Origin: Bacteroidota bacterium
GTDB taxonomy: Bacteria; Bacteroidota; Bacteroidia; Chitinophagales; Chitinophagaceae
Assembly (NCBI GenBank): GCA_023412975.1
Contig: JAEZRB010000018.1
Coordinates: forward strand, 1-14,312
Length of the DNA stretch: 14,312 nucleotides
Direction of reading: 5' to 3'
This document shows positions 7,946 through 14,312 of this stretch, in pieces. The notes beneath the pieces are model-generated. The model was not told the origin of the DNA. It was given only the letters and a program-made list of their open reading frames with translations, and made no database searches. How positions within the stretch are numbered: position 1 is the first letter of the stretch; every line of letters begins with the position of its first letter. The position numbers were made by a program, and so were the translations under genes.

Positions 7946-9424
7946 GTGAGGCGAAAAAAACCAAGAATTATTCTGGAGAAGGTACTGGTCGAAGACTATG
8001 CGGCCCAGGGCAAATCATTGGCTAAACTGGATGGAAAAGTTATTTTCATCGAGGGCGGCGTGCCGGGAGATGTTGTTGATATTCAATTAAGTAAAATCAA
8101 AAAAGACTGGGCCGAGGGCCGTGTTCTGCGGTTTCATTCCTATTCTCCGGACCGTGTCAGCCCATTTTGCCAGCATTTCGGGGTTTGTGGCGGTTGTCAA
8201 TGGCAAATGTTGCCTTATGAGAAACAATTGATATACAAGCAAAAACAGGTGGTAGACAATCTTCAGCGGATTGGGAAGGTCAGCCTACCAGAAATACGGC
8301 CCATCCTGGGCGCACTGGAAACCCGACTTTACCGCAACAAGATTGAATACACCTTCGGGACCAAAGAATTTTTGCCCGAAGGTGTATTTAAGAAACAAAT
8401 GGCGGAAAAGGACTCCTCTTTTGCAGGAGATTCTAATGGTTTTGAAGCTTTCGGACAGGTGAATACAGAATCAGGGAGTCGAACAGGTGTGGCCGGTTTT
8501 CACGCCCGGGGCTTTTTTGACAAGATCGTCGATATCCAGACATGCTACCTGCAGGATGAACCCACGAATGCGATCAGGCTGGAAGTAAAGCGTTTTGCCA
8601 TAGAGCATAACTATCCCTTCTATGATATACGCAATCATGAGGGATTTTTAAGAAATATGCAGGTCAGGCTCTGTACTACGGGGGAACTGATGGTCAACAT
8701 TGTTGTAGGCGAAAAGCAGGATCAGAAAATATCGGCGTTGCTTGACCACCTGCTGCAAAAATTTCCGGCAATAACCACCCTTCTATACACGATCAATACC
8801 AAAAAGAATGATAGCCTTTTTGACCTGGAACCGGTTATTTACCATGGTAAGGGTTATGTGATTGAAAAACTCGAGGATTTTAAGTTTAAGATCGGTCCCA
8901 AGTCTTTTTTTCAAACTAATACCCGGCAGGCCGAGCGATTGTACCGGGCGACACGTGAGATGGCTGAACTTACTGGCAGTGAAACCGTTTATGACCTGTA
9001 TTGCGGAACGGGCAGCATCGGAATTTTTGTGAGCAGGCATGCCAAAAAGATCGTTGGGGTGGAATTGATTGAGGCGGCAATCGCCGACGCCAAAGAAAAC
9101 GCTGCGTTGAACAATTTGAGCGATACAGCGTTTTTTGCAGGTGATGTGATTGACATCTGCAACGATGATTTTTTCGCGGTGCATGGCAAACCGGATGTGA
9201 TCATTACAGATCCGCCACGTGCCGGTATGCATGAAAAGCTGGTGAGGAAGATCCTGGAGATAGCTGCTCCTGTTGTTGTGTATGTGAGCTGCAATCCGGC
9301 TACACAGGCCAGGGATCTAAACTGGCTCGATGAGAAATATGAGGTAACCGCTATTCAACCCGTTGATATGTTTCCCCATACATTACATATTGAAAACGTA
9401 GTGCAATTGAAGCTGAAAGCCTGA
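7946..9424 (+). CDS. rlmD: 23S rRNA (uracil-5-)-methyltransferase RlmD/RumA family
   Basis: A SAM-dependent RNA m5U methyltransferase of the RlmD/RumA family, about 492 residues from GTG 7946 (499 from ATG 7925). RlmD methylates a uridine equivalent to U1939 of E. coli 23S rRNA; the related RlmCD and TrmA enzymes have other targets, so the exact base is inferred. Counted from ATG 7925: N-terminal TRAM domain (about 15-70), the [4Fe-4S] cysteines Cys82, Cys88, Cys91 and Cys207 (Cx5Cx2C plus a distant Cys), SAM loop YDLYCGTGSIG at 356-366, TDPPRAGMH at 428-436, catalytic Cys456 in YVSCNPAT and the base Glu490 in HTLHIENV. GTG 7946 is preferred because relatives, as I recall them, begin near RRKKP and because of the promoter box just upstream. 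It stands alone, with the rhomboid gene's own box 19 bases after its stop. Confidence 0.92.
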   Translation: MRRKKPRIILEKVLVEDYAAQGKSLAKLDGKVIFIEGGVPGDVVDIQLSKIKKDWAEGRVLRFHSYSPDRVSPFCQHFGVCGGCQWQMLPYEKQLIYKQKQVVDNLQRIGKVSLPEIRPILGALETRLYRNKIEYTFGTKEFLPEGVFKKQMAEKDSSFAGDSNGFEAFGQVNTESGSRTGVAGFHARGFFDKIVDIQTCYLQDEPTNAIRLEVKRFAIEHNYPFYDIRNHEGFLRNMQVRLCTTGELMVNIVVGEKQDQKISALLDHLLQKFPAITTLLYTINTKKNDSLFDLEPVIYHGKGYVIEKLEDFKFKIGPKSFFQTNTRQAERLYRATREMAELTGSETVYDLYCGTGSIGIFVSRHAKKIVGVELIEAAIADAKENAALNNLSDTAFFAGDVIDICNDDFFAVHGKPDVIITDPPRAGMHEKLVRKILEIAAPVVVYVSCNPATQARDLNWLDEKYEVTAIQPVDMFPHTLHIENVVQLKLKA

Positions 9425-9443
9425 CGGGTGGTTAAAATAAAAG

Positions 9444-9451
9444 TATTTTTG
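9444..9451 (+). promoter_or_regulatory. Predicted promoter -7 box of the rhomboid pair (TATTTTTG)
   Basis: TATTTTTG matches TAnnTTTG and ends 5 bases before the ATG of the first rhomboid gene, in the 32-base gap after rlmD. It would give the two rhomboid genes a nearly leaderless transcript of their own. No -33 TTTG is visible. Confidence 0.45.
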
Positions 9452-9456
9452 TTTTT

Positions 9457-10158
9457 ATGAGTGATTTCCGATTTACAAGACCCAACAGATTTCCACCTGT
9501 CATTAAAAACCTGATCATTATTAATGTCCTGGTTTTTATCGCGCAGTCCACTTTGGGTGCAGGCACCAACAGGATTGAAAATCTTTTCGCGCTGCATGAC
9601 ATTCACTCGATCTTTTTCGAACCGCACCAGTTGCTGACGCATATGTTTATGCATGGCAATCTCACGCATCTGTTATTTAATATGTTAGCCCTGTGGATGT
9701 TTGGAAGTATGCTGGAGAATTACTGGGGTGGAAAGCGATTTCTGCAATTTTACCTGATTTCGGGACTAGGCGCGGCTGTGTTGCATATGGTAGTACTCTA
9801 TTTCGAAATGGAACCTATCGTGCAGGCATTAAAGGCTTTGCCAGCGCACCAGCAACTTGAGTATATTGAGTCGCCGATGTATAAGGTAAATATCGCGACT
9901 GTTGGGGCATCGGGAGCCGTTTTCGGCTGCCTTGCAGCATTTGGCTATCTTTTTCCCAATTCACTTATTTACGTTTACTTTCTTTTCCCGATCAAGGCCA
10001 AATGGTTTGTGATCCTATACGGCGCCCTCGAATTATCGCTGGCAGTACAAAATTCAGCGGGCGACAATGTAGCCCATTTCGCCCACCTCGGAGGCGCAAT
10101 TACCGGCTTTATTATTGTCTGGATTTGGAACAAAACCAACCGAAAAACGTTGTATTAA
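9457..10158 (+). CDS. rhomboid family intramembrane serine protease
   Basis: A 233-residue integral membrane protease of the rhomboid family, which cuts transmembrane segments inside the lipid bilayer. The hallmark residues are present: HGNLTHLLFN supplies His66, His71 and Asn75 of the second membrane helix, GASGAVFG carries the nucleophile Ser152, and AHFAHLGG carries the catalytic His210. About six membrane helices are evident, with a longer loop at about 115-145 (many Glu, Gln and Pro) between helices 3 and 4. The N-terminus is short and cytosolic. The catalytic dyad is intact, so activity is expected; the substrate is unknown. The second rhomboid gene begins 13 bases after this stop, so the two are almost certainly cotranscribed. 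Confidence 0.93.
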   Translation: MSDFRFTRPNRFPPVIKNLIIINVLVFIAQSTLGAGTNRIENLFALHDIHSIFFEPHQLLTHMFMHGNLTHLLFNMLALWMFGSMLENYWGGKRFLQFYLISGLGAAVLHMVVLYFEMEPIVQALKALPAHQQLEYIESPMYKVNIATVGASGAVFGCLAAFGYLFPNSLIYVYFLFPIKAKWFVILYGALELSLAVQNSAGDNVAHFAHLGGAITGFIIVWIWNKTNRKTLY

Positions 10159-10171
10159 CTGTGAGAAAGCT

Positions 10172-11098
10172 ATGGCGTACCACGAACAACAATACAGAAG
10201 ACGACTCTCGCTTGCCCAGGCCAACAATGCCCTGATCGTCCTGATAGCGATCAACCTGATCATCTTTGTGATCCTGGCGTTTTTGTTCGCTGTATTTCAT
10301 TTGCGACACGAAAGCGCCGCCGAGGCCAAGCATCTCTACGACACAAATATCCTCAGCCACTTTGCCCTTTCTGCCGATCTCAGCAAAATAGCTGAAAAGC
10401 CATGGACCGTTTTCACTCATATGTTTACCCACGATAGTGTATGGCACCTGCTGGGAAATATGTTATGGCTCTGGGTCTTTGGTTATATATTTCTCGATCT
10501 TACAGGCAATCGCAAGATCGTTCCGCTGTATCTGTATGGAGCATTAGCGGGAGCCCTTGCATTTGTGCTTGCGTATAATTTTCTCCCGGGTTTGAAATCT
10601 TCCCTGCCCTTTATCAAAGCCGTGGGTGCTTCCGCCGGCGTGATGGCGATCGCCGCGGGCGTCACCACCATTTCACCAGGATACCGCATCTTTCCCATGC
10701 TTTTTGGAGGTATACCTGTCTGGGTATTGATGGCTGTGTACTTGCTCATCGACCTTGCAAGTATTCCGCTTAGCAATCCTGGCGGTCATATTGCTCACCT
10801 CGTGGGCGCGCTGACAGGCTTCCTGTTTATTTACTTCTTCAGGAAGGGCTATGACTGGAGTGAATGGATGAATAATTTTTTCGACTGGATCACCAACCTG
10901 TTTAATCCCGACAAACCCAAAAAGGGCAAAAACATCAAACTGGAACTTTTTTACAAATCCGATAAAAAGCCTTACCACAAAACACCTAATATCACCGAAC
11001 AAAGGGTGAATGAGATCCTCGATAAGATCAGTCAAAAAGGTTTTAACAGCCTGTCGGATGAAGAAAAGGAAATTCTAAAGCGCGCCAGCCAGGAATAA
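10172..11098 (+). CDS. rhomboid family intramembrane serine protease with cytosolic C-terminal domain
   Basis: A second rhomboid, 308 residues from the ATG at 10172. The frame is open back to a TTG at 10115 inside the previous gene, but the ATG gives the family-like MAYHEQQYRRRLSLAQ and removes the overlap. Counted from this ATG, TM2 has His92 and Asn96 (WHLLGN), the nucleophile is Ser154 in GASAGVM (Ala instead of the common Gly after Ser) and the catalytic His is 209 in HIAHLVG. After the last helix (about 221) comes a charged cytosolic tail of about 85 residues ending in a helical ITEQRVNEILDKIS...LSDEEKEIL module, which I recall as DUF6576, often attached to Bacteroidota rhomboids. It differs from its neighbour in loops and tail, so the pair is an old duplication or two distinct subfamilies. 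Substrate unknown. Confidence 0.9.
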   Translation: MAYHEQQYRRRLSLAQANNALIVLIAINLIIFVILAFLFAVFHLRHESAAEAKHLYDTNILSHFALSADLSKIAEKPWTVFTHMFTHDSVWHLLGNMLWLWVFGYIFLDLTGNRKIVPLYLYGALAGALAFVLAYNFLPGLKSSLPFIKAVGASAGVMAIAAGVTTISPGYRIFPMLFGGIPVWVLMAVYLLIDLASIPLSNPGGHIAHLVGALTGFLFIYFFRKGYDWSEWMNNFFDWITNLFNPDKPKKGKNIKLELFYKSDKKPYHKTPNITEQRVNEILDKISQKGFNSLSDEEKEILKRASQE

Positions 11099-11163
11099 AA
11101 AATATTTGTAAGCGCAGGCAAAACGCCCTGGCAGAGTTAACGTAACACTAGCATCGTTTTTTG

Positions 11164-11170
11164 TAATTTG
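11164..11170 (+). promoter_or_regulatory. Possible promoter -7 box (TAATTTG) of the EEP-family gene
   Basis: TAATTTG is one base short of TAnnTTTG but ends exactly 5 bases before the ATG at 11176, the same spacing as the full boxes elsewhere in the window. The 77-base gap after the second rhomboid gene also has a weak CAGG/CCTG pairing near 11115-11132 that is too poor to call a terminator. Confidence 0.3.
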
Positions 11171-11175
11171 CGTGA

Positions 11176-12312
11176 ATGGCAAGCAAGCTCCGCATTTTTA
11201 CCAAACGCGTCCTTGTTTTAATCAATTACGGGGTCGTTTTTGTGTTTTTGCTTGCCTGCCTGGCGCCGTACCTGGATCCTCAATCCTGGTGGTTCATCTC
11301 CTTTCTCGGCATGTTATTCCCTTTTCTTTTATTGGCGGTTGCCGGTTTTTTCGCCTGGTGGTTATTTGTAAAAAGAAAGTATGCGTGGATCTCGGCTATT
11401 GCACTCCTGCTGGGTATTAAAAGCATCAGTGTTTTTTATGCTTTCAATTTTCCAACCGGATTTAAAAAGGAAAAGGACCCCAATTCCATCCGTATCGCTA
11501 CCTGGAATGTTGCGCGTTTTATTGAAATGAAGAGAAACAACAACAAGGGTAGCCAAACCCGTAAGAAGATGCTGGCGGAAATTAAGCAGGTGAATGCGGA
11601 TATAATCTGCCTGCAGGAATTTTTTCATTCTTACGACTCCGCTTTTTACCAAAACCTCGATTATATACGCGATAGCCTGAAATATCCTTATCATTACTAT
11701 TCGCACGATATTGATGGTGACAAGCATTTTACAGGCAATGCCATCTTCTCCAGGTTTCCTATCATCGACAGCGGCCTGATTCGCTACCCACGTCCCACAC
11801 TGCCCGAAGCCCTTATGCACGCCGATATCCGCCTGAGAAATCGTATTATCAGGGTGTACACCACGCACCTGCAATCTCTGCAACTGGGTAAGACAGATTA
11901 CGAACGCATCGAAAGGATCAAGGGAGGCGATGAAGGACTGGTCAGTAATTCAAAGACTATTTTTTCTAAGGTCAAAAAAGGGGTCGTCAACCGAAAAATA
12001 CAAACCGATATTATTAAACAGGTATTGGGAGATAGCCCATACCCGGTTATTTTTTGTGGCGACCTGAACGATATTCCCAACTCCTACACCTATTTCAAGA
12101 TTAGGGGCGAGATGCAGGATGCTTTTTTGAAAAAAGGATTTGGTATCGGGCGAACGTTTTCGGCCATCTCACCTACCCTGCGTATCGACTTTATATTTGC
12201 CGATCGGCGATTTCGCATAAACCAGTTCCGGCGTATTGCTAAAAATTATTCCGACCATTACATGCTGGTTTCAGATATCGAGTTAAGGACGATGACTAAA
12301 AAGGCTCGGTAA
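11176..12312 (+). CDS. membrane-anchored endonuclease/exonuclease/phosphatase (EEP) family protein
   Basis: A 378-residue protein with about three hydrophobic helices at the N-terminus (roughly 12-32, 40-64 and 70-91) followed by a complete EEP hydrolase domain, about 105-370. The metal and catalytic positions are visible: Asn111 in IATWNVARF, Glu148 in IICLQEFF, His231 in YTTHLQS, Asp296 and Asn298 in CGDLNDIP, Asp338 in RIDFIFA, and Asp360-His361 in the final YSDHYMLV. The fold covers DNases, sphingomyelinases and phosphoinositide or other phosphodiesterases; the sequence does not tell which. With three N-terminal helices the catalytic domain probably lies on the periplasmic side, which would suit a lipid or extracellular nucleic-acid substrate (inference). 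I recall rhomboid-rhomboid-EEP as a recurring order in Bacteroidota. The stop codon is 7 bases before a tandem repeat array. Confidence 0.9.
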   Translation: MASKLRIFTKRVLVLINYGVVFVFLLACLAPYLDPQSWWFISFLGMLFPFLLLAVAGFFAWWLFVKRKYAWISAIALLLGIKSISVFYAFNFPTGFKKEKDPNSIRIATWNVARFIEMKRNNNKGSQTRKKMLAEIKQVNADIICLQEFFHSYDSAFYQNLDYIRDSLKYPYHYYSHDIDGDKHFTGNAIFSRFPIIDSGLIRYPRPTLPEALMHADIRLRNRIIRVYTTHLQSLQLGKTDYERIERIKGGDEGLVSNSKTIFSKVKKGVVNRKIQTDIIKQVLGDSPYPVIFCGDLNDIPNSYTYFKIRGEMQDAFLKKGFGIGRTFSAISPTLRIDFIFADRRFRINQFRRIAKNYSDHYMLVSDIELRTMTKKAR

Positions 12313-12667
12313 AGAAATAGGTAAAACGGAACTCCGTGCCATTCTGCGTGACCTTCGAAGTTGATATTTCATTCTGAATGCCGGAATTCTTCCGGCTGGT
12401 AAAACGGAACTCCGTTCCGTTCTGCGTGACCTTCGAAGTTGATATTTCAATCTGAATGCTGAAATTCTTCCGGCTGGTAAAACGGAACTCCGTTCCGTTC
12501 TGCGTGACCTTGGAAGTTGATATTTCATTCTGAATGCCGGAATTCTTCCGGCTGGTAAAACGGAACTCCGTTCCGTTGTCACAGGATTCGTTCGGTGTTG
12601 ATACTTCATTATGGATGCCGGAACTCCATTCTCGGCTAATTGTACAGAACAGAATTCCGTTGTCCAT
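12296..12667 (-). CDS. possible small repeat protein antisense to the 78-bp array (hypothetical)
   Basis: A minus-strand frame open through the whole array encodes 123 residues from the ATG at 12667 (the frame stays open to a TTG at 12775). It contains a 26-residue repeat with core NGTEFRFTSRKNSGIQNE, then ISTSKVTQ, in three near-perfect copies plus one diverged copy beginning NGILFCTISREWSSGI. I do not recognise the sequence. For coding: the three substitutions separating copies 1 and 3 from the common unit are silent in this frame, and the diverged copy differs by two inserted codons, not a frameshift. Against: the three changes in copy 2 all alter residues (S to F, G to S, N to I), there is no signal peptide, no ribosome-binding site or clear promoter, a second frame is open too, and it overlaps the end of the EEP gene by 17 bases. 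An intergenic repeat that happens to be open is just as likely. Confidence 0.25.
   Translation of the reverse strand: MDNGILFCTISREWSSGIHNEVSTPNESCDNGTEFRFTSRKNSGIQNEISTSKVTQNGTEFRFTSRKNFSIQIEISTSKVTQNGTEFRFTSRKNSGIQNEISTSKVTQNGTEFRFTYFFTEPF
12320..12665. repeat. Tandem array of a 78-bp unit, 3 near-identical copies plus diverged and partial copies
   Basis: Copies start at 12320, 12398, 12476 and 12554, each with GGTAAAACGGAACTCCGT. The first three are exactly 78 bp and differ at only a few positions; the fourth runs to 12637 and is 84 bp with many changes; 12638-12665 is a worn fifth fragment. Each full unit carries short inverted repeats: GCCGGAA-TTC-TTCCGGC (12380-12396, 12536-12552), AACGGAAC-TCC-GTTCCGTT (12403-12421, 12481-12499, 12559-12577), the palindrome CTTCGAAG, and CATTC-T-GAATG. 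Copy 1 breaks the second hairpin and copy 2 the first, without compensating changes. The array begins 7 bases after the EEP stop codon, and the end of that gene (GGCTCGGTAAAG) resembles the unit junction GGCTGGTAAAAC, so it may have been seeded there. No spacers, transposase or target-site duplication is seen. Confidence 0.95.
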
Positions 12668-12788
12668 GTACCCGACGCCTGCTTTGGTATCCTTACCGTC
12701 TTCCTTCTTCCCGGCTGTTGGCAATCCTTCCGGTCCCAAAGCAATCGGAATACGCCCATTTATACAGATAAACAACCCTTTATTTCGC
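12668..12788. other. Intergenic remainder between the repeat array and the cysS promoter
   Basis: No supported gene. The minus strand stays open in the same frame as the repeat protein candidate and reads as a hydrophilic, Gly- and Lys-rich stretch (PEGLPTAGKKEDGKD), which could be its N-terminal part or a gene remnant. No tRNA or strong terminator hairpin was found. Confidence 0.4.
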
Positions 12789-12796
12789 TATTTTTG
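12789..12796 (+). promoter_or_regulatory. Predicted cysS promoter -7 box (TATTTTTG)
   Basis: TATTTTTG matches TAnnTTTG and ends 20 bases before the cysS ATG, allowing a short leader unlike the other boxes in the window. No -33 TTTG is visible at the usual distance. Confidence 0.45.
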
Positions 12797-12816
12797 CCGC
12801 ACTTTTTAACTATTAT

Positions 12817-14312
12817 ATGCGTGAGCTGAAAGTTTATAATTCGCTGACCAGGACAAAAGAAGTCTTTCAACCAATCACCCCGGGACATGTGGGGCTCTAT
12901 GTGTGCGGTCCAACGGTTAGCGGTGAAAGCCATCTAGGCCATGCCAGACCCTATATTACTTTTGATGTGATCTACCGCTACCTTACCCATTTGGGTTATA
13001 AGGTCAGGTATGTTCGCAATATTACCGACGCCGGGCATTTCGAAGAAGAAGGCCGTGAGGCGGAGGATAAGATTTCAAAGAAAGCCATACTGGAGAAACT
13101 TGAACCCATGGAACTGGTTCAGAAATATACCAATCTGTTTCATTGGGCCATGCAACAGTTCAATACACTGCCGCCCTCCATCGAACCAACGGCAACGGGC
13201 CATATCGTTGAGCAGATTGGTATGATCGAAAAGATCATTGAAGCAGGTTTCGCCTATGTGGTGAATGGATCTGTGTATTTTGATGTAAAGAAATACGCTG
13301 AATCGCACGATTATGGCAAACTCAGCGGTCGGGTTATTGATGATTTGTTGGAAACCACCCGCGACCTGGAAGGCCAGGAAGAAAAAAGAGATAAAGCTGA
13401 TTTCGCGCTATGGAAAAATGCGGCACCTGAGCATATCATGCGCTGGCAAAGCCCCTGGGGAGTTGGATTTCCAGGCTGGCATATCGAGTGTTCTGCCATG
13501 GCCACAAAATACCTGGGTGCCCAATTTGATATACATGGCGGCGGAATGGATCTTTTATTTCCGCATCATGAAAGTGAGATCGCCCAAAGTACGATCTGCA
13601 ACCACAAGCCACCGGTTCGTTATTGGATTCATAACAATATGATCACCATCAACGGCCGGAAGATGGGAAAGAGCTACAACAACCAGATCAAGCTAACAGA
13701 AATGTTTAGCGGCACCCATCCCCTCCTGGAGAAAGCTTATCACCCGATGGTGATCCGGTTTTTTATCCTGCAAACACATTACAGGAGCACACTCGATTTT
13801 AGCAATGAAGCATTGATCGCGGCGGAAAAGGGATTAAAGAGGCTGTGGGAAGCTTATGAAAGCCTGATGAAGTTGCCGGCAAACGAAACACAGGCCACTG
13901 CCGGTGATCCTGAACTCGACTCGAAGGTGGTAAAGCTTATCGAGGAGATGGACGAGTTTATGAGCGACGATTTCAGCACTGCGCGGGTTATGGCTAATAT
14001 GTTTGAGCTGGTACCCATTATCAATTCACTTCGTGATAAGATAATTCCCCTGTCTGCTCTTTCACAAGCAAGTTTAGAACTCTTGCAAAAGGATTTCAGG
14101 ATATATATCGAAGGCATTCTTGGCCTGCAAAGTTTTTCAGAAGCCGACAACGAGAAGCTGCAGGGCGTCATGCAACTGCTGATCGATATTCGAAAAGAAG
14201 CAAAGGCCAAGAAAGATTTTGTGACTTCCGATAAAATACGAAATCAACTCGCAAGGCTTGGTATCATGCTTAAAGATGAAAAAGGTGGAGAGACCAGTTG
14301 GAGTGTTGAGTC
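12817..14312 (+). CDS. cysS: cysteinyl-tRNA synthetase (3' end cut by window edge)
   Basis: An open frame of 498 codons from ATG 12817 to the window edge without a stop, matching class I cysteinyl-tRNA synthetase, which charges tRNA-Cys with cysteine in the cytosol. The HIGH-type motif is HLGH at 39-42 after VCGPTV; the zinc ligands are Cys30, Cys225 (GWHIECSAM), His250 and Glu254 (FPHHESEIAQS), with the 25- and 4-residue spacing of the E. coli enzyme. The KMSKS loop is KMGKS at 282-286, a form I recall in Bacteroidota. The DALR-like helical domain and anticodon-binding tail follow from about 330. The end KDEKGGETSWSV resembles the family C-terminus, so only a few residues should be missing. 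Start is ATG with no Shine-Dalgarno sequence. It lies 504 bases after the EEP gene and has its own predicted promoter. Confidence 0.96.
   Translation, partial: MRELKVYNSLTRTKEVFQPITPGHVGLYVCGPTVSGESHLGHARPYITFDVIYRYLTHLGYKVRYVRNITDAGHFEEEGREAEDKISKKAILEKLEPMELVQKYTNLFHWAMQQFNTLPPSIEPTATGHIVEQIGMIEKIIEAGFAYVVNGSVYFDVKKYAESHDYGKLSGRVIDDLLETTRDLEGQEEKRDKADFALWKNAAPEHIMRWQSPWGVGFPGWHIECSAMATKYLGAQFDIHGGGMDLLFPHHESEIAQSTICNHKPPVRYWIHNNMITINGRKMGKSYNNQIKLTEMFSGTHPLLEKAYHPMVIRFFILQTHYRSTLDFSNEALIAAEKGLKRLWEAYESLMKLPANETQATAGDPELDSKVVKLIEEMDEFMSDDFSTARVMANMFELVPIINSLRDKIIPLSALSQASLELLQKDFRIYIEGILGLQSFSEADNEKLQGVMQLLIDIRKEAKAKKDFVTSDKIRNQLARLGIMLKDEKGGETSWSVE

Noticed and set aside
10115..10171. N-terminal extension of the second rhomboid from a TTG, with a CINC motif
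   Set aside because: It overlaps the end of the first rhomboid gene by 44 bases, has a single Cys pair only, and the ATG at 10172 gives a normal family N-terminus.
12380..12421. Rho-independent terminator for the EEP gene formed by the repeat hairpins
   Set aside because: The hairpins have no following T-run on the plus strand and are disrupted in some copies, so a classic terminator is not supported.
12320..12637. CRISPR array
   Set aside because: The units are head-to-tail with no unique spacers, the period is 78 bp, and no cas gene is near.
12283..12759. Second open minus-strand frame through the repeat array
   Set aside because: All substitutions between copies alter residues in this frame and the product is an Arg/Ser-rich stretch; it is probably open only because the unit length is a multiple of three.

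Overview
The window looks like a chromosomal core-gene segment from a member of the Bacteroidota, most plausibly a Chitinophagaceae-like organism. The grounds are protein type (a GH3-family acyl-adenylating enzyme beside lptB, a two-parvulin SurA-like foldase, a DUF4369/TlpA-like lipid- or thiol-linked exported protein, a rhomboid pair), the lack of clear Shine-Dalgarno sequences, and boxes matching the Bacteroidota -7 promoter consensus TAnnTTTG ahead of several genes. Genus and species cannot be told from the sequence alone. No rRNA, tRNA, CRISPR, transposase or phage gene was seen.

Layout. Positions 78-3176 (minus strand) hold a probable operon lptB - GH3 enzyme - fabG, joining lipopolysaccharide export, an orphan acyl-activating enzyme and fatty-acid synthesis. 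metF (3316-4266, plus) diverges from it and meets the next minus-strand block tail to tail with 16 bases between stops. That block (4283-7752) encodes two exported proteins, a thioredoxin-fold protein with a CGHC active site followed by a peptidyl-prolyl isomerase, both suited to envelope protein folding. Then a plus-strand series runs to the end: rlmD (23S rRNA methyltransferase), two tandem rhomboid proteases, a membrane-anchored endonuclease/exonuclease/phosphatase-family protein, a 504-base gap, and cysS, which runs off the right edge a few codons before its expected end.

The unusual part is the gap at 12313-12816. It contains a direct tandem array of a 78-bp unit (three near-identical copies, a fourth diverged copy of 84 bp and a partial fifth), starting 7 bases after the stop codon of the preceding gene. 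The unit is rich in short inverted repeats, and because 78 is a multiple of three it also keeps a minus-strand reading frame open, giving a possible 26-residue-repeat protein. Several substitutions are silent in that frame and the length changes in the diverged copy total two codons, so both a DNA-element and a coding explanation remain open.

A second pattern is that five genes (lptB, metF, rlmD, the first rhomboid, the EEP-family gene) have a TAnnTTTG-like box ending only 5-7 bases before the start codon, implying leaderless or nearly leaderless mRNAs. The same spacing argues that rlmD starts at a GTG at 7946 rather than the ATG at 7925.
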